64,000 nt of DNA from Bemisia tabaci (lineage: Eukaryota; Arthropoda; Insecta; Hemiptera; Aleyrodidae): positions 18,861,372-18,925,371 of the forward strand of contig NC_092797.1 in NCBI RefSeq assembly GCF_918797505.1. Direction: 5' to 3'. The notes below the pieces were generated by a model that made no database searches, was not told the origin of the DNA, and saw only the letters and a list, made by a program, of their open reading frames with translations. Of the stretch, positions 47,101 through 58,186 are shown one piece after another (the stretch's first letter is position 1; each line of letters opens with the position of its first letter). The translations under genes and the position numbers were made by a program.

Positions 47101-50100
47101 AAAATAAATAAAAAATGGAGCATGATCAAATTGCAGATAAAAGAATCGTTTAAGCGAACACGGAACTGCTTTGTTTGTGTCACGTGCTCGGAGCGTTCGC
47201 TCGGCTCGCGAAGCGTCCAAAAAGCGTGAAAATTATGACAAAGGGCCTCATCTAAGATCGAACTGTGCGGGGAAGCTCTCAAGACAAAGCACTTGATCTG
47301 TTCCAGAGGGGTGAGGCTCACTGCCCTAGTTTCGCGTTTTTTCACCCTCACCGATAATATTTGATACCCATTATTATACTCTTTTTTTGGTAATTCGAGG
47401 TAAACACGGAATATACATACAAATAGCCCTGTCTGAAGCACACTCGTATCGGATTTGTGATGTGATTAGCCGTTATTGTCAATATCTTAATTAAAACTGA
47501 TACGTCTGAATTCATTTACTCATTTCGAAACGGGGAGTTCTCCGGAAAAAAAACGGAACACAAAAGAGGAACACAATAGCTCAACACCGGTACTTACATG
47601 CACCTTTGCACAGAGACCGGGAAACACCGTGCATTGCAGGAAAGAAACGGGGGAAAAATGCGGAAATAGTTTCGAATAAACATATTTTAGGGCGGGTAAA
47701 AAATATTTTGACATAATATTCCGTCGCTTTGTGCGCGGATATCTTTTTTTAATCCAACCCTGTGACTGATTTGATAACAGATGTTTTCGACCACCCTACT
47801 TATTGTTTGGCTAATAGCGAGCCATGCTAGGTACTGCTTCTATAATTTAATCCAGAGATAAGCGAGGATACGTTCGTTTCCTATATACCTCTGATACTCG
47901 CCGAAACAATGTTTATTTCTTGCAGTTGGAACAATATTCGTACGCAAGCTAATTTTTTTTCCACGATTCGACAAATTTTTTACGATTTTGTTGGACTTTG
48001 AGTATGCACAGCATATTAATTAATAACGCACATTACACCGAATTTGTCACCAAGTAAACACTTATCATGACTACTAAGATTCCACATCTTGAGTCGTGTC
48101 ACCAATAATTATTGTCTGTAATTTTATTATTATTATTATTATTTATCTTTTTTAAGTGCAAAAATGAAAAAAAAAATGAAAACTTCGACGAGTAAAGTTT
48201 TTGAAAAATATCTTCTTTTTTTAAATGGTCGGGCTAAATATGCGGAATAGTCATATTTAGAGAGGCTAAGGGGGAGGGAGGAGAAAACAAAGTCAAAAAC
48301 CATTTTACTAGAGTTCCCAATAACCATATGGTTCAAAATAGGATTAACACGAGTAGAGAGACAGGTTCAGGCTTGCTTTTAGTTCAAGTGAGCGCTATAC
48401 AGGTTTAACAGAAACATGTTTAATATAATGCATGCATATTCAAGAAAATCACTTTTAAGAAAAAAGAAGAAAAAGTAATGACACTGTACGCGTAGTGCAA
48501 CGGTGGAAAGTGTAAATTTTTATCGTTCTTTTCGCATAAAAGTTTATTGTGCAAGCATCAACGCATTATAGTTATAATAAAACAATACAAATGAAGTAAG
48601 ATCAGCGTGCGGGCGGAGGTAATAATTTTTAATACTGCCTGGAAAGGCGGGGGCCGCGGCGTGGGTTTATTTTTGACTATCGCAGAAAAAATAAAGTTCA
48701 TACGTCTACCGAGGTAAGGAGGAATTATTTCATTTTATAGGGCGTAATAATAGAAGATGTGTTATTACTCAACGCCCCGAGGGAGTATAAAAAAAGAGTT
48801 TTTGCATATTGAAATCCGCTTTTAAAACTTTGATACGCGCGGCAGGCTGGATTTCTCCCTCGTATCTCCGTGCCATATGTGAGAGTGTTCGACGATGAGC
48901 TGGCTCAATGATCTGTTTCAGAGCTATTCGTTCCGAAGATTGAACTTAATTTCTTCATTTCGCTAACCATCTTCGCGGATGATGGCACGTACGACGATTG
49001 GACAGCTAACTACCGCGTAACCCCTCTGAACCGCAGATACTCCAGCATATGAGCATTGCCAAGATTCGAACGAATGAGTGTGCGGCCAGGAGTGACTTTT
49101 ACTTTGTTAGATATGTTCTAGTCGTAATGCTACATAGCATGCACTGGGAAGAATTGGATTCATTGCAACAAAGAAAAGCGTTCCCTTGGCAGTTGTTTTC
49201 CTGCACTGAGAAAAACGGTTGTTGCGCCAAGGCTCCAGAGAGCGATTTACAACATCCAGAAAATTTTTTTGGTGATACCAAGAATTTTCTCAGGGCTTCA
49301 TTGAATTTTTCAGCTGTAACAAGCAGACACATTTCATTACAACAAGAAACCCCTCGTTTTTACAACTAAGGTATAACAACCAATATATCTCTGTGAACGA
49401 AGGAAAAGCATACTTTTATCCACATTTTTACCACCAACAAAAATTTAAAGTTTGATTAATGAGATGTTTAAAGTTTGAACTAGATCTCCTGGAATATTTA
49501 GGAATACATGTTTAATATCGTGCTATCCTTAAGTTCTCATTATGACAATTACAGGCTGGTAACTTGCTGTAAGTTGAGAGAAGGCTTTTAATTGCGCCTT
49601 CAATGTCCCAATCCCGCAACTTTACCAGCACTTGGCTCGGGTTCCACTCTGTGTATGTAGGTAAGGCTTGTGTTTAAAATAAGTTCGTGAGCGTCACCTG
49701 CTTCTACAATAAATTGTGAAATAAGAAAAAAACTCTATGTACATTCACTATTTATCAGTTTTAAGCTCAATATGCCGATTTCTATATTATCCAATCATTC
49801 ATTAAATCATTCTTCCGATTTATATCAACATTTCTTGGAAAAGAAAAAAAAATGTCATAAGAGTTGTATCAGAGTTCTCCTCAAAATAATACAGAAGTCA
49901 TTATTTTTGTAAAGGAAAAAAGATGATTATTGAAGTGTAAGCAAATCAGCAAGAAGAAGAAATCTTGGTCCCCCCCCCCCCCCCCGGAACACAAACGTCA
50001 TAGATCGCAGAGTAAACTCATCCTGAGAATCCACGATGTACTCGCCATACTTGCAACATTTTACATTCGGAATACCCATTAAAAAGTGAGAATCTCAATG

Positions 50101-51143
50101 AAAATTAATAGGAATTAAACTCTAATAATGCTCACCGCATTTATTGGATCGGGTCCCCCGATTCAATAGGCGGAGGGCTAACATTGTACAACACGGTGAA
50201 GCAACCCTTGTAAAATTGCTCATAAAAATCCCATTTTTATGGTCACCCGCCATTAATACAGTACACAACTGCAAAGTAATCAAGCACATAGATTTAATAT
50301 GTTTTCTTAATGCATACAATATAATGCCGCCTAAAGTTGAGTTAATTTATTTTCAAAGTAACTATCCACGCACACATGCGCAGATTTTATGTGGTTCCGA
50401 TGTCCACATAGCTTCAGGTCTCCAATCTCTTAAAAACCTTGTAGATTTTTTTTCCCTTTATTACGTATTTTTTATTAATAATTTAATAGCACTCCTTCAG
50501 TTTTTTCGTTTAAGCTCCTCTTTATTTGCGTCTTTTATTATTTTATTGTATACCCGCTTATATTAGCGAAGGCCCCGAAAGATTTCCTTTACAGCCGCCT
50601 TTTTTAAATATTACGGAGAGAGCGGTAGAGAGACTACTTTCACGCCCCTTGAACAGAGCTAATTTTATGGGAGATTTTATTCCCATTATAAAAGAGAGGG
50701 AGAAAAACACTGATACAATAAACCACATTTTAAAATTGAAGAAAGGATAGCTTCATTTGTTTACTGATAAGAAGCTTTGCACAAAATAAGAAAAAATATA
50801 ATAAAAGTCTGAGGCTTTGTTTCATGAGTGAACGTCTGGGTGAATGCTACTTTTTTCTTCTTTTCGCTGAATTTTCTTTGCCAGAGTTCATTGCATATTT
50901 CAAAAGACTTTTGAAATCTTACTCTTGTCATTCATGCTTGAATAAGCATTTTACGCACATACTCAGCTTCACACATACTCAAAATCAGAGCACCTAGTCT
51001 GGTCAAGATTACGAACTTTTAAGTAAATAAAAAGCTGTAAAAAAAACAACAGCTATAATTTCATGTGTAGAAATTGTCAAATTGTTTTGTATTTAGGTGA
51101 AAATCCAATAATTTAGCTGGATAATTTGTCGCCTACCTAATTT
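44131..51143. other. Long gene-poor stretch
   Basis: About 7 kb without a recognised gene. It contains a degenerate dispersed repeat (about 44510-44640, related to 1085), a TATAAAAAG at 45038-45046 with no convincing downstream exon, an ATT trinucleotide run at about 48124-48142 and a C run at 49972-49985. Open frames reach 140 codons (50144-50566) but have no recognisable content. Confidence 0.4.
44510..44640. repeat. Degenerate dispersed repeat, copy 2
   Basis: It aligns with 1085-1215: GAAACTAATGACACATATGT, TAGTTCCCAATAGTAAAAT and AGTCCAAATGATATCGA have counterparts there in the same order. The ends are not defined. Confidence 0.4.
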
Positions 51144-51234
51144 AAGGGCGTAAGTACACTCTGCAATGAACCCTGTCTTCCTTACATTTCAATGCTTTTC
51201 CGGGCTCATCTCAATGTGTAGTTACGCCCTTATG
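51144..51234. repeat. 91-bp hairpin
   Basis: AAGGGCGTAAGTACAC at the left pairs with GTGTAGTTACGCCCTT at the right with one bulge, around a 58-bp loop. It could be a very short foldback element or a structured RNA. Only one copy is seen in the window. Confidence 0.45.
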
Positions 51235-51578
51235 TCTGCCGAATTTAATATGAAGTTTTGAGGTTAGTGAAGAATAAACGACCAGGAAAATTTTGAACGC
51301 GTTTCCCGCAATACATTTTTTATTTTGTAATGGATACCAAATTTGTAGAGACTATAGACGCAGCTTAATTTGCTCTTATTGCCCACTTGAAACTGAAAAA
51401 TTAAGATCAGATTTTTCAACGCAATAGAGGATCACTTGTTACTTTTGGTATACTGCATGGACATTTTTTCGTCACGTTTGACAGAAATGTGTTGCTTGAA
51501 CGGTAAAAATAATAAAAGGGATGTGATCTAGCGCAAACATTTGATGGGCGCATTAATGAGAGTGTGACCTAAAGGGAC

Positions 51579-51759
51579 TCAGATCCTCTTCAGTGTTCGA
51601 ACCTTTTCTTGCGCAACTTCTGTGACACCCGCATCGCGAATGCCCTCCGGCATGGATACCAATGAGATCCTGTGAGAACTAGCGTTGTGGAGAGAGGTAT
51701 ACTCAAGAGCTGAACCCGTGAATGTTCTGGGCTTTGCTCTTGAAGCCTCTTGATGGTAG
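51579..51759 (-). CDS. Weak candidate terminal exon, unknown protein
   Basis: Read on the - strand from a possible acceptor (GATTTTGAAAG), 60 codons run to TGA at 51579. They give SYHQEASRAKPRTFTGSALE, then YTSLHNASSHRISLVSMPEG, then IRDAGVTEVAQEKVRTLKRI. The balanced polar composition looks protein-like. The acceptor lacks a strong pyrimidine tract, there is no start codon in a good context, and no upstream exon was found. Another frame over the same bases is also open. I do not recognise the sequence, and chance is a real alternative. Confidence 0.15.
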
Positions 51760-52534
51760 CTTTCAAAATCATTGTGGTTTGATCACAGGGGGAATAATGA
51801 ATATTTTAGATAAAAGGAAGCAGAATGAAAGGACAAGACCGTGTAGTGGGTGATGCTCACATGAACTTGTTAGCTGTAAACTGATTAAAGAAGAGGCACT
51901 TTAAAAAATAGGTTAGTCCCTCCTTAAAAATATGAAAATATGCAAAATTTCACAGCTAAACAAATACGTGTTGAAAATAGATGGATGCTCTTAATAAAAG
52001 AAAGAAGGAAATATTTAGCTTTCAACCGATTTTCCCTTCAATAATATGTTAACTCAGTCCATGCTTTCAAAAATCAGTGTGCACGAGAATGTTTCTTTAA
52101 AAATTACCTATTATTAAGGAGAAAATCGGCTGAAAGCTCAATATTTATTTCTTTTATCATGAGTAATTTGCTAGTCAATGTAATTCTTTGAAAACCGTCT
52201 AATTTTTCATCTAAATGAGCAGAATATTCTAAACGAATTTCAAATGTAAAGTTGGCTTATTATTCCTCAAAAAATTAAAATAAGAGCGGAAATTTTGAAA
52301 TTCTGCACTGGAGATACGTGCTTTTGCACTTTAGTTATCTATACGACGGAAATGTATTCTTTTCTCAGCGCCGAGTGAAAAAATGATGACTTTTTCGGGG
52401 AATCAGAGCCACACTCTTCGCACGGAGTAAGTGGTTGTTAGGGGTCCATTAGCCAGGAGACAGACGAGACCAGGAAGGAGAATAATTAGTCCAAGTCCGC
52501 GCTGATGGACCAGGGTGGACCACGCGGGGGATGA
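51760..52534. other. No gene seen
   Basis: AT-rich. It contains two segments resembling inverse copies: TTTCAACCGATTTTCC at about 52020 and GGAGAAAATCGGCTGAAAGC at about 52119. Confidence 0.4.
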
Positions 52535-52700
52535 GAGTGGCGAGGGGTGAATGTATCGATAAATTGATATTTCCCCATTTGAAGCTATGGTAAATAATCG
52601 ATTATTAAGGTGTTCGCTGCGAACACCCTGACTATCGATCCTTTTGCATAGGTTCAAATGGTAGATCAATCGATATATCGCAAAGCACGCCACGCCACTG
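52535..52700. mobile_element. Mini-hAT element, CAGTGGCG family (copy C)
   Basis: The 166-bp element starts GAGTGGCGAGGGGTGAATG and ends AGCACGCCACGCCACTG. The centre has GTGTTCGC-T-GCGAACAC, a perfect palindrome. Flanks GGGGATGA and GGGGTTGA agree at 7 of 8 bases if the last G of the element is shared. Confidence 0.8.
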
Positions 52701-53604
52701 GGGTTGACCCGGCGACGGGGACTGTGGGCGATGACTCGAGAAAGGCTAATAGGAAACTTTGGAAATCCCGCGCAGTGAAATAAATGCTCGGAGGAAATGA
52801 GAGGTGATTTGGGCCCGAAGTCGTGGAAACCGAACTCAGAAAACAAACATAAATGAAGACGTGGAAAAATTGGAAGAGGATGCGCCGGCCGGAGGAGCTG
52901 CTCCATCACCGCGTCGCGAGGGGAAGTCATTGTTGTTTTTCGCATTTTGCGCCGCTTTCCGCGTCCGACCGGCGACCCCCGAGCCCGCTCTCATGAAAGA
53001 AAGCATTACGATTTTAGGAAATCGGAGCTCATTTGTTATTGGCCTACTTACGATGCGCAATCCAAGGGGATCCTATCAAAGTGTGCGTAGTGGTCTGTTT
53101 AATCCCTCTCTGTGTGCTTTTCTGCCATTTCTCCTCCTAAAGTTTCCTATGAAACTTTTTTTTTATGTGCCTGATCTCAAAATCAACAGATTTCTGCGAG
53201 AAAATTTTAGTGGCTCATATGCAGGTGATCAAATATGCTGAGTAGTCAGTATTTTGGAAAATCGAGGAGGGTTCCAGTAGAGTCTCTTTATAGACCGAGA
53301 ATGGCCACCGGATTGAGAATCTACCTCTAATTGCCTCAGTCAACTTAGGCTTTAAAAAGCTCTCAGAGTAAAAAAATTGTGCGCGTCGCTTGCAGATGCT
53401 TCAAAAGCGTAGATAGTGAGGTTTTATTTGCTTGTAATATCGTGGAATTCGTTCAATCACATTAAAAGGTGTAACAAAATTATCGGATTTTGGGATAAAG
53501 TCTGCAACGTCCCAAAAGAAAGAGACACAGTTTTGCAGCTTAGCCATCGATATGCTCGAATTATGGGGATAGTCATTTCGGTTTGCCGAAAAAAGGTCGT
53601 CTTT
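52701..53604. other. No gene seen
   Basis: Slightly GC-richer to about 53000. Open frames over 140 codons on both strands here overlap each other or the element at 52535 and are not supported. Confidence 0.4.
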
Positions 53605-54095
53605 TATGGAGTGAAGACCCGATGTCTCATTCCGCCTTCAATTTTGATGATACTTCTAGCACATCCAAAGAGCACGTATAGTGGTATCTAAGAGCCGTGT
53701 GAGTTTGAGAACCTTATTCTGTTGTCATCTCTTGACTGTTCACGTCTCAGCTGAATTTATCAGGTGTCTCGGCTCCGCAAGGACATAAAATTGATAAAAA
53801 CAAAGATAAACGTTGCCCTAATGTCGGGGGTTAATGCCACAGTAGTTTTGTTTTGATGGAGAAACAGCATCCTTAAACGCAGCACGAAGTCAAAGTCAAG
53901 ACCAAGGGTCTTGATTCGCCTTCAATTTTGATGATACTTCAAGCACATCCAAAGAGCACGAATAGTGGTATCAAAGAGCAGTGTATGTTCGAAGGCCTTC
54001 CTCTGTTTTCATTTCTTGATTGTTCACACCTCAACGGTATTTTTTACGCAAGTGTCTCGGTTTGATACTGTCGTGAAATTGAGAAAGCTTAAAAT
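53605..54095 (+). repeat. Two direct repeats, spacing about 284 bp
   Basis: About 53605-53805 and 53888-54095 share GCCTTCAATTTTGATGATAC, CACATCCAAAGAGCACG, ATAGTGGTATC, TTGA-TGTTCAC and GTGTCTCGG in the same order. They are moderately diverged. No gene assigned. Confidence 0.75.
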
Positions 54096-55936
54096 CTTGA
54101 ATATCCTGTCACACATTGCTTTCACGCGGAACACAGAGGAAAATTTGAGGAGAGTTTTAAAAAAATTACGTTGACTAGTTTTCCGAAGGAGAAATTAAGT
54201 ATGACAGAAAGTATGCAACGTCGCACTTTGGTCATCGATATGACTCGCATGCACGGCAAATCGGAATTTTCTGCACTATCGAGATTTCAGAGGAAACTAA
54301 TTACTTTTTTAGTACATTTTTTGTTATCAATCACTAAGACTCGAGTAGAAAAACCAAATTAGCGTCATAATTATGAGGATTTTAAATGATATACTGGATG
54401 AAGCAATATTTACAGGCATAATTGTATGTTTCTGTCACAACCTCCCGGAAAAGTAGATTTCAACCGGGCATTCCCAGGAATTTTCTCTTTTACATCCCTT
54501 CGTGGCAGATCAAACATTCACATTTTGGCTCTATTAAAAGAGCATTTACCAACGACCTGAGTCAATCGTGGGAGGGGTCCAACTGCTCTCGACGGATATT
54601 TTTCAGCCAAAGTGATGATGCTCAGCACTGGTTATGACGTAATACATCAAACTCGTGCGGAGAGTGGCCACGGTCCAATCGCCGAAATCAATTTTTTCGT
54701 CACGTTTAATTCGACGGCGCGTCAACAATACGAGTCAACAGCACAACCCACCGCGTTGACAGCGCCGACCAAAATACCCCTCGATTCCACGTTTAATGCA
54801 TAAAAGATTCCCGCAACTATGTAAACGGTGCTAATCGCTACATGCTATTGACAACTTCCTCGCCGCGACCGCCGCTCGCGGATTGTTATGATTATTATTT
54901 TCCCGGATTCGTCCGAAAAAGCGCCCGAGTTTATTTACACCAGCCGCCTCTTTCCCTCTCAGCGCCGCGCACCGGACATTGTTCCGGTGCCCGGCCTCGT
55001 GACCTGGTTTTTTTGGGTGAGTATTTTGGTGGGTTATCTCGGTGTCTTCGACGGGGAAACGGGGAGTTAATTGTATTCTTCCGAGGCTGGATTTGAGGAC
55101 CCCTACCCCTCCCCACGGTCGGGGATGATCGCATTATTTGCGTGCGCCCAACGCCAGTGCCGCTGCAGCCCCTGTCTCTGGCCTCGGGCACGCCACCACT
55201 TAAGATTTCCTCCATCATACGGGCGGTAATTACAATATTACAGCCTAAGCTGCCCACAACAAGAGGAGCGTGTTTTTTTGACAGCGATGTGTCGAGCGCT
55301 TGATATTTTAATCACACTCGTTTCACGCGTTTCTCCCACTTTTTCGTCCGCGCAAGGGTGATCTTCATGTATCTGTCGAACGACTTGCGTCAATTTTATT
55401 GGGTTTGGGATATTTCCTTTCTCTGGGAGAAATTTCCGTTGGATCAGGAGAAATTTCGATTTATATCCCGGAAGAGACTTTTTGTTCAGTCAACGGGAAA
55501 TCTCTATGTTTCAATCGTTATTCCATCGTTTCAATGAGACGCTCAGGAACTTTGGAGAGATTCTCTTCCGGGAGATTTTGACTGAATAATTTTCTTAGTG
55601 CTGAGGTTTTCTCTTCTACCATCTCTGTGTGAAATTTAATCTCCTCCAGTATAGAGGTCAACTCGTCTATTCGGACGTCGGTATTTTTTAGAGTGGAATT
55701 TACGTGTTTCAATAATTGGACCACAGTCAACATGCGCGAGTTTTAGTTCATAACCGTTGCTAAAATTCAGGAGTAGAATTTTCCCAAAATTTAATGTACC
55801 GAAAAACTTCGTAAAATATGAAACAATTTATTTTGATCGATTAAACACTTTCATGCTGTTTGACATGTTATACCGTAGGACACCCTGCAATCCCTGCATA
55901 TTTGTTCTGCATGTTTTCCTGCGCCTGTGCAAGCTT
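54096..55936. other. No gene seen; CpG-richer island
   Basis: From about 54640 to 55340 the sequence is GC- and CpG-richer. No exon is recognised. A - strand frame at 55518-55733 reads like a coiled coil (leucine- and glutamate-rich) but is only 71 codons and has no supporting signals. Confidence 0.35.
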
Positions 55937-56236
55937 CACTGGAAATAAAGTCCCTTGTATCCAGAGTTCAGACTTTTAAAAAATTAGACTTGGAAAAATA
56001 CTCTTTTTTCGATCGGATTTTTGCTTGAATCGAAAGGAAATTCGCTTCAATTAAGAGTTTTGTCTCTCGATTCGAGTAAAGATCCGATTGAATCAAGAGT
56101 CTGAAATACTCTGAATTAAAAAAGACAAATTTAAATTTAAAACCTAAATTTAAAAAATTGACAAGAAAAAATTGTTTTCTAATCAATTTTTTTCAGAGTC
56201 CGGACTAAAGATCCAAGCTACTTCTTTTTTCCAGTA
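55937..56236. mobile_element. CACTG-AAAA element, subfamily II
   Basis: The 300-bp element starts CACTGGAAATAAAG and ends TTCTTTTTTCCAGTA. Inner arms TTCAGACTTTTAAAAAATTA and AGTCCGGACTAAAGATCCAA match 31146-31363. It lacks a clean TA duplication. Confidence 0.7.
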
Positions 56237-56749
56237 TTTGCCACTTCCAACCGTCGCGCCGTACATATACCGATCTCGCCTGAGTTCCTGCGGCCAATCA
56301 CATCTTCTCACTTCTCGCGACGAAAGTACCCAAGATTCCTTTTTCTCCGAGTGTAAAGAGCCTAAAAAGTGCTGATCCTTCAACATCCCCTCGTCCCCTC
56401 TTCACGCACACATACACATAGCCAAACGCTTCATTGCCCGTGGAATGGACATCGAAATCAGTCCAACTCATGATGGACATGCAGTATATCCGTGTCGCAG
56501 GTTTGATGAGACCTGAGTCTCACCCCAATTCCAGACCTACTTTTTTTTCTTTTTTGGGCGATTCAATCAAATCGAGGCCATCATGGACTGGTCACTAGAG
56601 ATCAATCTCCAGCTCTTGCATGATGTAGGAACATCTCCAAATAGCGCGGAAAAGCGCTTCAAATTAGTACGGCACGAACTTTCCGCCAGATGAGTCATCA
56701 TGACAGCTTACGAAACGCGACAAATTAATGAATAAAACGCCCTGACCAA
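56237..56749. other. No gene seen
   Basis: Nothing recognised. Confidence 0.45.
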
Positions 56750-57005
56750 ACCGTCGTGTCAGATAAAAACGCCGTTTGAGCCGTCAAAGGTTGCCAACTT
56801 CCTTCTGACCAAAAATGTATTTTTAAGAAAATCTATGAGTGTTTTTTTCCTAATTCTCGTCACTATCTAGATTAAGTTGCATTTAAAATCATGTTAAATT
56901 TTTTAAAAATAAATATGTATGTATACACTTGCTAGAAAATGTGATGCTTAATATCAGAAAGGCGCCGTCTGGATGTCCATATGACGTTTCTCCTTAGCTC
57001 GGCAG
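56750..57005. mobile_element. Miniature element, CTGCCGTGC family (old copy)
   Basis: The left end is mutated (CCGTCGTGTCAGATAAAAAC) followed by GCCGTTTGAGC; the right end is CTCCTTAGCTCGGCAG. Length and the GTTGCCAACTTCC block match the family. Confidence 0.6.
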
Positions 57006-57353
57006 CAAAAGGTCCCGTCGTTTCGCTCTATCAAAGGCCGAATCAATCCGGGATCGTCGGCCGTAAAAACAAGTAGTTGATAGAAACCTGAGGTGATGGA
57101 AAACGTATCGAACAGGGAAAGGACCAATCGTCGCCCTACTGCCAAAAGGGCGTATCTAAACCTTGTGATAAGCCCCACCGTCCGCATATCTCTATACTCT
57201 CCAGGGTTCACGTAAGGGTGAATTGACGGCCTTTTACGAGCAGAGTGACGCAATAAATTACGCGGGGCAGAAGCGGGCCAACGAGGGATTGGAATCGGTC
57301 AGCATTTCAGCAGTGGCGGGAACAGTGATTGCCTCCTTCTGGAAGTTACGCTG
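57006..57353. other. No gene seen
   Basis: A moderately GC-rich interval between two miniature elements. A - strand open frame covers part of it without recognisable content. Confidence 0.4.
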
Positions 57354-57517
57354 CAGTGGCGAAGCGTGAATGATCGACTATCGATATTTTCCCATTTAAA
57401 ACTATAGTAAAATATCGATTATTGAGAAGTTCGTTGCAAACACCCTGCTTATCGATCATTCCCCATAGGTTTAAATGGCAGATCAATCGATACATCGCAA
57501 AGCACGCCTCGCCAATG
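57354..57517. mobile_element. Mini-hAT element, CAGTGGCG family (copy D)
   Basis: The 164-bp element starts CAGTGGCGAAGCGTGAATG and ends GCACGCCTCGCCAATG. It is flanked by TTACGCTG on both sides (57346-57353 and 57518-57525), a perfect 8-bp duplication. The interior is close to copy C; its central palindrome is decayed (GTTCGTTGCAAAC). Confidence 0.88.
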
Positions 57518-57933
57518 TTACGCTGTCTCAGTTCAGCCTCGTAAAAAGCGAGAGGAATGCGCCTTTGCCCCTTCCCCCCCCCCTCCGGCCCTTTCAGATG
57601 TCCTCTGCGCCCCTCCCTAGTCACCAACCCTCGACCACTTTACAGCTTTTTGACTTTATAGCGGAAGTATAATAGACTTTCTCTTTTCGGCCATTAATGG
57701 CAGGCTCTAGATTAATCCAAACTAAACTGTTTTTTGACGTCTTTTTTCGGGGCCGCTTTTTATAACTCGGGAGGGAAATTTGAGCGATTTTTATCTATTT
57801 TGGCAGATAAATGCTGGGTACTTACGCAGGTTCTCTCCGCCAATATCAGTTTTTAGGGGTTGAAAGCGCATAAAACATTTTATCTGCACTTTTTCCGCCC
57901 GAGTTCGCTCACGGTTTCTCCGCTTATCCGCAG
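57518..57933. other. No gene seen
   Basis: This contains a short C run (about 57578-57587) and, on the - strand, a TATAAAAAG near 57760-57770 with no convincing gene behind it. Confidence 0.35.
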
Positions 57934-58186
57934 ACGGATTCCAAAGATCACGGCGTGGAGGAAATGGTGGAAAATGCCCGTTCAATCAAGCACAGATTGC
58001 CTTGGTGGCGACACCATCAAGCACGGTTTCTCAACCATTCTGGCACCAAAGAAGAGAGGCAGACGTTTCTTCTATATCTCCAGTCCTGTGTGCCACGCTG
58101 TCACAATAAAATGTTTACCAAGCGGCAAAACTAACTGTTGTAACTGCAAGTATGGTGTTCTATACTGCTGCTCTGAGGAAAAGCTA
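57934..58186 (+). CDS. Candidate exon, cysteine-rich unknown protein
   Basis: A strong pyrimidine-rich acceptor, TTTCTCCGCTTATCCGCAG, precedes 57934 and a consensus donor, GTAAGTAAGG, follows 58186. One frame is open throughout. From an internal ATG at 57974 (context GGAAAATGC) it reads MPVQSSTDCLGGDTIKHGFS, then TILAPKKRGRRFFYISSPVC, then HAVTIKCLPSGKTNCCNCKY, then GVLYCCSEEKL. That gives eight Cys at about 9, 40, 47, 55, 56, 58, 65 and 66, with a dibasic KKRGRR stretch. Cys pairs would fit a small disulphide-rich secreted protein, but no signal peptide is in this exon. If unspliced, the frame stops at 58237. A second frame is also open from the acceptor for 66 codons. I do not recognise either product, and it may be chance. 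Confidence 0.28.

Noticed and set aside
52403..52945. 180-codon open frame on the - strand
   Set aside because: It runs straight through the mini-hAT element at 52535 and overlaps an open frame on the other strand.
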